Positions 57,801 to 64,000 of a stretch of DNA of 64,000 nt are shown in pieces (position 1 is the first letter of the stretch; each line of letters starts with the position of its first letter). The stretch is from contig NZ_SSNZ01000001.1 in NCBI RefSeq assembly GCF_004801375.1, forward strand, positions 620,001-684,000, in the 5' to 3' direction. The notes under the pieces were generated by a model. That model searched no databases and was not told the origin of the DNA. It was given only the letters and a program-made list of their open reading frames with translations. Made by a program: the position numbers and the translations under genes. The stretch comes from Flavobacterium supellecticarium. GTDB taxonomy: Bacteria > Bacteroidota > Bacteroidia > Flavobacteriales > Flavobacteriaceae.

Positions 57801-60800
57801 CCGTTCCACCGGTTGGCGCATTGTACCAGATTACTCCGGTTTGATTCACCTGAATTGAGGCTATAGTCGGATTAGTCGACTGACAGAAGTTTTGTGTCGC
57901 ATTATTCGTAGTTGGCGTTGGCGCATCATTTACCTGAACCGCAACGGCCAATCGGATGGAGCTTTCACAGCCAGAAGTCGGATCAACCAATACTCCGTAA
58001 TAGGTTCCCGTTGTTAATGGCGTAGTCGGTGCTACCACCGTTCCACCGGTTACCGCGTTATACCAGATCACTCCGGTTTGATTCACCTGAATCGACGCTA
58101 CGGTTGGATTCGCAGTCTGACAGAAGTTTTGTGTCGCATTATTAGTGGTTGGCGTTGGCGCATCATTTACCTGAACGGCAACGGCCAATCGGATGGAGCT
58201 TTCACAACCCGAAGTCGGATCAACCAATACACCATAATAGGTTCCCGTTGTTAGTGGTGTCGTTGACGCTACTACCGTTCCTCCGGTTGGCGCATTGTAC
58301 CAGATTACTCCGGTTTGATTCACCTGAATCGAGGCTACAGTTGGATTTGTCGACTGACAGAAGTTCTGCGTCGCATTATTGGTTGTTGGCGTTGGCGCAT
58401 CATTTACCTGAACCGCAACAGCCAATCGGATTGAACTTTCGCAATTCGTGGTAGCATTTACCAATACACCATAATAGGTTCCCGTTGTTAATGGCGTAGT
58501 GGATGCTACTACCGTTCCTCCGGTTGGCGCGTTATACCAGATTACTCCAGCTTCGTTGACCTGAATTGAGGCTATAGTCGGATTAGTCGACTTACAGAAA
58601 TTCTGAGTCATATTATTGGTCGTTGGTGTAGCGGTATCATTGATCTGAATTACAACATCCTGTAATGTTCCCGGCAAATTCTGACAGGTTGTATTACTTG
58701 TTACCGCTACATAATATGTATACGGACTGTTTGCCGTTGTTAATCCGGTAACGGTTAACGTTCCGTTAGCCGCTATACTATAGGTAACACCACTCACCGT
58801 TCCATTGGTAATCGGTTGGGTGCTATCATTTGTAAAATACCAGGTAAATACCGGATTCGTCAACGTACTTGTAGGTTGAATCGTTATCGGAGCCGGATTA
58901 ACCAGACAGTGTTGTACATCACTTACCGTAATATCAGCAGCAGTCGATGCCGGTAAAATGGTAAAGGTAACCGATCTTCTTTCGGCCGGTAAAGTAGCAC
59001 AGAATTGATCGGAACTAACGCCTACATAATAGGTATAAGTTCCCGGTATCAATCCAGTTAAGAATAATGTTGCTGTCGATTGTCCGGCAATTAAAGTCTG
59101 ATTCGTTCCATCAAAACTATACCAGTAATAGATCGGATTGGTTACCGCTGGCGTACTGTTTAGTTGTGCGGTTAAGGTTACAGCGCCCGTAGGACTACAT
59201 AAAATTGTATTCGTTCCGGAATTGATCTGTATTCCGGTTAAAGATGCTTGTGGAGAAGTTGCACGAACTGTTATTGTGATTTGTGTTCTTTCCATCACTT
59301 CACATCCGCTTCGTACCGGTTGCAGGTAGAAATTATGACTACCAACCGTAAGACTATATGGAATGGTATAGGACGTTCCGCTAGTTACCAGATTACCTCC
59401 GGTTGGCGCATCATACCAGTTAAAAGTCGTACAGTCGATAGGGGCAATTTTCACCTCATCGCCATAACATACTTCGATAATACGATCACCACCACTATCC
59501 ACAACGTCAATCGCTGCTTCACGGGTAACGGAGTGAATTTGTAATGCATTTAAAACACTGGCCACGCCTCCGAATCGAATACGAACACGGTCAAAGGTTG
59601 GCGATTGTGCATTGGTGACCAAAACGGCTTCCGTTCCGCCATTTAATAATTGCAAGGTTAACAAGGTTCCGTTACCATCTAATAGTGGTCCTACCGGATT
59701 GTTCCCCATATAACGCTGGATGCTAAAACCAGCTATAAGTCCAAGATTAAGTATGGTTCCCGGTCTGGATAAGCGCACTTTGACAACATCACTTGACTGA
59801 GACGGTGATCGGAATTTTACCGTTAGTTCCGATGCTGCCAATACGCCTACACCAGTAGTCATGGTGGCAAAAGTAGCATCGTTATTATCCACCGCGTTCC
59901 ACGGATTGGTTACGCCAACCGTACTGGTTAAGGCTCCGATTCCTAAGTCGATATTACCGTAAAATACGTCTTCCACATCACCCGGTATACAAACTACCGG
60001 ATTGGCTACTTTATGATAATAGGCCTCATAAATACGGGCACTTTGTGCCACACTTAATACCGATCCGATTTGGATTCGAATACCATCATAGGCTTTCGGT
60101 CCTGTAGTATTGGACGGTACAAAGGTGTATTCGAAGTTATTTTCACCCGGTAACAGATTGAGTACCGTTCCGGATAATTGTTGTAAGGTTCCGATGTCAA
60201 TCGGGTTCCCCAAACCATCTCTTTTGGTTCCAATAACCGATACCGCTCCCAGTAAAGCCAATCCGCTAAATTCGCTTCCTACTTTAACAGTAACCGGTGT
60301 TCCGGCCGGAATGGTCGTATTCCACTGTATATTTTGCCAGGTTGTACCGATTCCCAATAATCCCAAACCAGTTGTAATGGTCGAGAAAGTCTGAGGATTA
60401 TGATCAATCGCTAATGCGCCATTCATAACTCCTCCGGTAAGGATCGATCCGGAAGTTTGTGTATCGGCATATACACGATCTAAAAACACCGGACAGTTAG
60501 CCGGGTCAATTACGTTTACCGTTACAGAAAGGTTTACCGAACACAGTCCGTTATTGGCAACCGCTGTAAAGGTATAATAACCCGCTGTTGTAAACGGTCC
60601 GGCTACGTTTGACGGTAAAGCCGTTCCACTTTGGTTGTACCAGGTTACCGTGGCATTGGACGTCGCTTGTAAGGTTACCGAATCGCCCAGGTTAACCGTA
60701 TAGGTCGCCGGGTTTACCTGTAAGGTTGGAAGCGGATTAACCGTTACCACTACCGGTTTACGGGCAGAAGCACAAGCATTGGCCGGATTAAAAGCCTCGA

Positions 60801-62685
60801 TATAATAGGTCCCACTCGATGTAATATCGCCCGCAACCGCAGCGGTGATTGGGTTGTTACTACTATCATAGAAGGTATAGGTTGTCGCTCCTGACGTATC
60901 AAAATTGGTGATCGCATCTCGCAAGTTGACAAAACCACAACCGGAAATGGAAGCCAATACCGTTAGTGGTGTTTCCGATCCAAGACCTACCGCTACAGCC
61001 GCCAGTGTATTGACTGCGTTTTCACACAGTCCGGCGACTTCTATCGAGATATAATAATTTCTCGGTGTATTCGACGCATTAAGACCACTGATGGTCAGCG
61101 CGCCGGTTGTCGCATCTTTAATATAGGTAATCCCCGCGTGTCCGGAGAATCCGGTGGTAATTTCCTGTGTTTTTAACTGATCGGTATAATATTTAAAAAC
61201 ACCTCCCGTTAAACCCGTCGTCGGTGCTAAAACCGCTACTCCGGTACAGGATGCGTTTACAGTGGCATTAATGGTGACATTCGCAGCGGTTGGCAAGGTA
61301 TGTACCGTGAGTTGTATCGGAACCCTTTCCGAAAGTCCGGTACATCCAATTTGACGGGTGGCTACATAATAGGTCGCACTAGCCGTTACATTGTTCAGAA
61401 CATACGGAACATTATAGGCCGTTACGGCTAACGGAGTTGTCCCCATTAAACTATTAAACCATACCAGCTCGTTTGTCGAAGCCGTCGAAGCGGTTAGATT
61501 TACCGTTTGACCGCTACAGGCCGTAATCGCCTGATTTCCGGCGGTTACTGTTGGCTTGGCTGGCGAACGATAGACATCGAATATTTTTACTGTTTTGGTC
61601 GCGTTTAATTGTACCAAAGAAGAAATCGTTACTTTAACCCGGTCGAACGATTGCCCCGGACTAAACGCAACATCCGTTTTGGCTCCGGAACTGAGCAATC
61701 CCAATAAATCGAGGTTGAGTAAAGAGCCCAAACCGGTCGAATAAACGACCGATGTTCCCCGTAAGGCTTCGATCTTAATACCGTCGGATACCCCGAGATT
61801 GAGCAACGACGGATCATCGAGTTGTAGAACCAGGTGAAACTGATCGGTAGCCGCAGATGGTGTCGAAAAATATATCGTCTGACTAATGGTTCCCGCCACG
61901 GTCAATACGCCCTGACTTACCTGAGAAAAAGTAGTATTACTATTATCGATCGCGAAATTCGGATTGGTAACTCCGGCACCACCCACTCCTAATATATCTA
62001 CCGTACCACCGGTACCATCATAGGAAGTCGCAAAAGGCGGATTACAAACATCACTTCCCGAAAAATGAAAGGCACTGTAAACCCGTAAGGTATTTAGTGT
62101 CCCTAATAATAAGGTATTCGTAAGATCTTCTATTTCGATGCTATTATACGCTACACTCGGCGTAATCGCGATGTAATAATTACCGTTAACATCGTATACA
62201 AGCCGGGCGTTTTCGTTTGCAAAACCATTAATCGACGAAGCTGTAAAAACAGGCGTTGCATTACCCGTTTCTTTTGCCCGGACTTCAAAATAATGATTGC
62301 CAAGTGCAAGTGTTCCTGTAAGATTTGCCAACGCACCTCCTAATCCACCTCCAAGAAGTGTATTTAAAAGTGTGGCATCGGTTTGAATTCTTACATAAGA
62401 TGTGGTTCCTGCCGGGACAGTAGTCGGGAATCCCAGCTCTATCCTACCGGTGTACGAGCCCAAATTAATGGCTATACCACCGTAGGATTCCAGTGTAGCG
62501 TAATCGGTTGTACTAACCGATACCGCATTGCCCGGTGCAGCAACATGGCTGTTGTTACCAAGCAGTTGATTGGCATACACATAACTTACCTGTGCATGGG
62601 AATCAACGTGAACGAAAAAGAAAAATGCCAAAAAGAGCAGATGGAGCCTTTTAAAACATTTTTTCAAGGTAAAATTCCAATTCAT
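54883..62685 (-). CDS. giant adhesin-like gliding/T9SS surface protein
   Basis: The start is set at MNWNFTLKKCFKRLHLLFLA (first base 62685), since the hydrophobic stretch LFLAFFFFVHVDSHAQ makes the signal peptide; an ATG 19 codons upstream is open but lacks such context. The 2600-residue protein has an N-terminal region with SprB-like segments, Ig-like and DUF11-type domains (SDITITKSVDNPTPFIDDNV near the end), and twelve 79-residue repeats in the middle. The last 90 residues (CLVVYNEFTPNNDGANDVFT, FNRYGNLVYKTRYYQNDW, LPTGTYYYVFD) are the type B T9SS sorting domain. It is exported and placed on the surface by PorP/SprF partners. Confidence 0.92.
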   Translation of the reverse strand: MNWNFTLKKCFKRLHLLFLAFFFFVHVDSHAQVSYVYANQLLGNNSHVAAPGNAVSVSTTDYATLESYGGIAINLGSYTGRIELGFPTTVPAGTTSYVRIQTDATLLNTLLGGGLGGALANLTGTLALGNHYFEVRAKETGNATPVFTASSINGFANENARLVYDVNGNYYIAITPSVAYNSIEIEDLTNTLLLGTLNTLRVYSAFHFSGSDVCNPPFATSYDGTGGTVDILGVGGAGVTNPNFAIDNSNTTFSQVSQGVLTVAGTISQTIYFSTPSAATDQFHLVLQLDDPSLLNLGVSDGIKIEALRGTSVVYSTGLGSLLNLDLLGLLSSGAKTDVAFSPGQSFDRVKVTISSLVQLNATKTVKIFDVYRSPAKPTVTAGNQAITACSGQTVNLTASTASTNELVWFNSLMGTTPLAVTAYNVPYVLNNVTASATYYVATRQIGCTGLSERVPIQLTVHTLPTAANVTINATVNASCTGVAVLAPTTGLTGGVFKYYTDQLKTQEITTGFSGHAGITYIKDATTGALTISGLNASNTPRNYYISIEVAGLCENAVNTLAAVAVGLGSETPLTVLASISGCGFVNLRDAITNFDTSGATTYTFYDSSNNPITAAVAGDITSSGTYYIEAFNPANACASARKPVVVTVNPLPTLQVNPATYTVNLGDSVTLQATSNATVTWYNQSGTALPSNVAGPFTTAGYYTFTAVANNGLCSVNLSVTVNVIDPANCPVFLDRVYADTQTSGSILTGGVMNGALAIDHNPQTFSTITTGLGLLGIGTTWQNIQWNTTIPAGTPVTVKVGSEFSGLALLGAVSVIGTKRDGLGNPIDIGTLQQLSGTVLNLLPGENNFEYTFVPSNTTGPKAYDGIRIQIGSVLSVAQSARIYEAYYHKVANPVVCIPGDVEDVFYGNIDLGIGALTSTVGVTNPWNAVDNNDATFATMTTGVGVLAASELTVKFRSPSQSSDVVKVRLSRPGTILNLGLIAGFSIQRYMGNNPVGPLLDGNGTLLTLQLLNGGTEAVLVTNAQSPTFDRVRIRFGGVASVLNALQIHSVTREAAIDVVDSGGDRIIEVCYGDEVKIAPIDCTTFNWYDAPTGGNLVTSGTSYTIPYSLTVGSHNFYLQPVRSGCEVMERTQITITVRATSPQASLTGIQINSGTNTILCSPTGAVTLTAQLNSTPAVTNPIYYWYSFDGTNQTLIAGQSTATLFLTGLIPGTYTYYVGVSSDQFCATLPAERRSVTFTILPASTAADITVSDVQHCLVNPAPITIQPTSTLTNPVFTWYFTNDSTQPITNGTVSGVTYSIAANGTLTVTGLTTANSPYTYYVAVTSNTTCQNLPGTLQDVVIQINDTATPTTNNMTQNFCKSTNPTIASIQVNEAGVIWYNAPTGGTVVASTTPLTTGTYYGVLVNATTNCESSIRLAVAVQVNDAPTPTTNNATQNFCQSTNPTVASIQVNQTGVIWYNAPTGGTVVASTTPLTTGTYYGVLVDPTSGCESSIRLAVAVQVNDAPTPTTNNATQNFCQTANPTVASIQVNQTGVIWYNAVTGGTVVAPTTPLTTGTYYGVLVDPTSGCESSIRLAVAVQVNDAPTPTTNNATQNFCQSTNPTIASIQVNQTGVIWYNAPTGGTVVAPTTPLTTGTYYGVLVDPTSGCESSIRLAVAVQVNDAPTPTTNNATQNFCQTANPTVASIQVNQTGVIWYNAPTGGTVVAPTTPLTTGTYYGVLVDPTSGCESSIRLAVAVQVNDAPTPTTNNATQNFCQTANPTVASIQVNQTGVIWYNAPTGGTVVASNTPLTAGTYYGVLVDPTSGCESSIRLAVAVQVNDAPTPTTNNATQNFCQSTNPTVASIQVNETGVIWYNAPTGGTVVASTTPLVTGTYYGVLVDPTSGCESSIRLAVAVQVNDAPTPTTNNVTQNFCQSTNPTVASIQVNPTGVIWYNAPTGGTIVASTTPLVTGTYYGVLVDPTSGCESSIRLAVAVQVNDAPTPTTNNATQNFCQSTNPTIASIQVNETGVIWYDAPTGGNIIAATTPLLTGMYYGVLTDPTSGCQSAIRLLVTVEVNDALTPTTNDTTQGFCQTANPTVASIQVNETGVIWYDAPTGGTIVASTTPLVSGTTYYGSLVDPISGCQSSIRLAVSVQVNDGPTPTTNNASQAFCKSTNPTVASIQVNETGVIWYNAPTGGTAVASSTPLTTGTYYAALVDPSSGCESSVRLAVAVQVNDAPTPTTNDATQDFCQTANPTVASIQVNETGVIWYNAPTGGTVVASNTPLTAGTYYGVLVDPVTGCESSIRLAVAVQFFNGTQATITGGSPNACIQDQVTYTTNTGMSNYVWVVSSGGQIVNGGTTTDNTITVLWNQIGANTVSVSYNDANGCSTSNSAAMNLNVTNCSDITITKSVDNPTPFIDDNVVFTITVTNTGQAQFQNIIVNEAIPNGYAFVSMVVSHGTYNNNTGIWTIPTLNANQVATLQLTVKVLFSGDYLNTATITSSDPVDVDVNNNTASASVEPKCLVVYNEFTPNNDGANDVFTIKCAEHFPNNSLEIFNRYGNLVYKTRYYQNDWKGISNVNGTFDGSVLPTGTYYYVFDTGDNTGTVKTGWVYIMR
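55795..58641 (-). repeat. twelve tandem 237-bp coding repeats
   Basis: Units of 79 codons (one has an extra codon) run from NDTATPTTNNMTQNFCK (58641) to RLAVAVQF (55795). Conserved landmarks in each are PTTNNATQNFCQ, ASIQVN.TGVIWYNAPTGG and GCESSIRLAVAVQV. Units 2-8 are nearly identical at the DNA level; the outer units diverge. This suggests recent expansion by recombination and makes the region prone to change in copy number or to assembly error. Confidence 0.9.
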
Positions 62686-63326
62686 AAGCAATAGTTTTAA
62701 ATTAGGTTGTGCAACTATATAAAGAACTATCTGACAACTCACAGGAGCTGCCGGAAAGTGATTAATCTTTCATTTATACTGTCTTGTTAAGTGTTAAATA
62801 GCTACTTATTCAAACAAAATGGCGATTACTTATAATTTTGGGATTTTGGTTTTTTAGTACCGGATCAAAGGATTCTCTTTCTAAAAACATTAAATATGTC
62901 ATTTTCCGCTTTAAAATAATCCGGAACAAATGAAATCAACACAGTCAATAAATGTAACTTTTTAACACTATTAAAATAAAATTCTAAAAACATAAATAAC
63001 ATATATTGTGAACTTTTCTTCATTTCCATAAAAGTATTACACATTTTGAGAATACACAAGAAAAAAATAAACTTATATACCCAATACTAAATAAACTCCT
63101 ACATATTTCGGTAAATACCTGTAAAAGAATACTGTATATTTTAAAATTATCGGCTAATTCCTTACAAAAATCACCCAAAAGTCAATAGTTATAATATTCA
63201 CATATTGTGAACATCTTACAAAAAAGATTTAAAAATGCGAAAATTAAACAAAATGAGATATTGTTATATTTTTAAGAATACTACTTCCTCTCACACGAAA
63301 CGAACAATTTTTATTATTTTAGCCCT
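62686..63326. other. 641-bp A/T-rich gene-free stretch
   Basis: Between the giant protein gene and the DUF2520-like gene no coding frame stands out; the region is very A/T-rich. A consensus-like TAATTTTG (62833-62840, plus strand) is present but no gene follows within a normal distance. It must contain the promoter for the large minus-strand operon, though I could not identify it with confidence. Confidence 0.5.
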
Positions 63327-64000
63327 ATGATTAAAGTGTCTATTATTGGTTCGGGCAATGTAGCCCAACATCTGATTACGGCTTTTCTGAAAAGTGAAGC
63401 GATAACACTGGTTCAGGTGTTTGCCCGGAATAGCCAATCGGTATCGCATTTGGTACCGGAAAATCGTATCACTTCCGATAGCTCCAGGCTTAAAGCAGCC
63501 GATGTTTATATAATTGCCGTATCCGATGATGCTATCCCGGAAGTTTCGAAACAACTCAATTTTACCAATAAATTAGTAGTCCATACTTCGGGTAGTTCCG
63601 GAATGGATGTTTTGGATCCAAAAAACAGAAAAGGAGTTTTTTATCCGTTGCAGACTTTTTCAAAAGACAAAGCGGTCAATTTTACCGAAATCCCATTATG
63701 TCTGGAAGCTGAAAGTGAGGATGATTATGCGTTTTTAGAAATCATCGCTACAGCACTTTCGGATAAAGTTTTCCGAATTAATTCTGCACAACGTCAAAGT
63801 TTGCATGTCGCTGCCGTATTTTCGTGTAATTTTGTAAACTATCTCTACCAAATCGGAGACGAAATTTGTCATGAAAACAACATCCCTTTCGAAATCCTTT
63901 TTCCACTGATCCGGGAAACAGCCAATAAGATCAAAGACCTTTCACCAAAAGTGGCACAAACCGGCCCGGCTATCCGTAGGGATCAGAAAACAATCGAAAG
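63327..64000 (+). CDS. Rossmann-fold DUF2520 protein, partial
   Basis: The frame starts at ATG 63327 (MIKVSIIGSGNVAQHLITAF) and is cut by the window end (224 codons seen). The GSGNVA loop is an NAD(P)-binding Rossmann motif. Next come VYIIAVSDDAIPEVSKQL and VVHTSGSSGMDVL, then FYPLQTFSKDKAVNF and the C-terminal DUF2520 start (SLHVAAVFSCNFVNYLYQIG). This family resembles NADP-dependent oxidoreductases such as F420-dependent or prephenate-dehydrogenase-like enzymes. The substrate is unknown. First gene of what may be an operon to the right. Confidence 0.9.
   Translation, partial: MIKVSIIGSGNVAQHLITAFLKSEAITLVQVFARNSQSVSHLVPENRITSDSSRLKAADVYIIAVSDDAIPEVSKQLNFTNKLVVHTSGSSGMDVLDPKNRKGVFYPLQTFSKDKAVNFTEIPLCLEAESEDDYAFLEIIATALSDKVFRINSAQRQSLHVAAVFSCNFVNYLYQIGDEICHENNIPFEILFPLIRETANKIKDLSPKVAQTGPAIRRDQKTIE

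Noticed and set aside
57201..58454. Plus-strand frames opposite the giant adhesin repeats (LAHHLPEPQRPIG)
   Set aside because: They are repeated shadows of the 237-bp coding repeats in the antisense frame; no start or codon signal supports them.
63291..63554. Minus-strand frame of 87 codons
   Set aside because: It lies wholly opposite the Rossmann-fold gene, whose plus-strand frame has clear family motifs.

Overview
The window looks like chromosome of a Flavobacteriaceae member (Flavobacterium or a close relative). This rests on the type IX secretion and gliding genes, the flavobacterial promoter form TTG-N17-23-TAnnTTTG, long A/T runs around genes, a class I lanthipeptide-type GG leader peptide, and a Bacteroidetes-style type II-C CRISPR-Cas9 locus. 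No database search was run. Family names come from recognised motifs, and many small proteins at the left end remain unnamed.

Region 1 (1-17.6 kb, almost all minus strand) is accessory. It holds a run of small soluble proteins resembling immunity proteins of polymorphic toxin systems: a DUF1629/imm11-like protein, SMI1/KNR4 (SUKH) plus ankyrin, DUF4375 (DMP19-like) plus ankyrin, a DUF1851/Tdi1-like protein, and a paralogous family at 6474-7046 and 8578-9129. A clear pseudogene (7413-8562) and a decayed C-terminal fragment (9202-9283) lie among them. Then come an orphan RiPP precursor (12080-12295) and three tandem genes for 22-residue leucine-rich-repeat proteins (12464-17562).

Region 2 (17.8-42.2 kb) is core genome. 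It holds a three-tRNA cluster (Ser, Pro, Arg) with its promoter and terminator, a thiolase, an NlpC/P60 hydrolase, gyrA with a TPR gene, clpC, and a zinc-protease/RimK fusion followed by small membrane protein genes. Further on are a methyltransferase, hutH, a TlpA-like thioredoxin, nnrD, a thrABC operon behind an apparent threonine-rich leader peptide (34901-35011), gcvT and a YebC-family regulator.

Region 3 (42.3-49.8 kb) is a complete type II-C CRISPR-Cas system: cas9 (1453 aa), cas1 and cas2 on the minus strand, a plus-strand tracrRNA beside cas9, and two arrays flanking the operon (8 and 11 repeats of 50 bp, 30-bp spacers). Each array has its own repeat variant, yet both share the same right-hand flank and terminator hairpin, and both have a degenerate left-end repeat. 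A SymE-like toxin gene diverges from an XRE regulator just to the right, followed by a hypothetical gene and a frameshifted pseudogene (51330-51808).

Region 4 (51.9-62.7 kb) is a three-gene gliding/T9SS-type operon: a giant adhesin-like protein (about 2600 aa, twelve 79-residue repeats, type B C-terminal signal), a PorP/SprF-like outer-membrane protein and an OmpA-family lipoprotein-like protein. The window ends inside a DUF2520/Rossmann-fold gene.

The most notable items are the dual-array CRISPR arrangement with a leader-like flank at the end opposite to the one expected for its transcription direction, the self-pairing tracrRNA, the threonine leader starting almost at the promoter, the dispersed CACCTGAC palindrome with compensatory changes, the SymE/XRE pair with a perfect operator-like palindrome, and the orphan RiPP.
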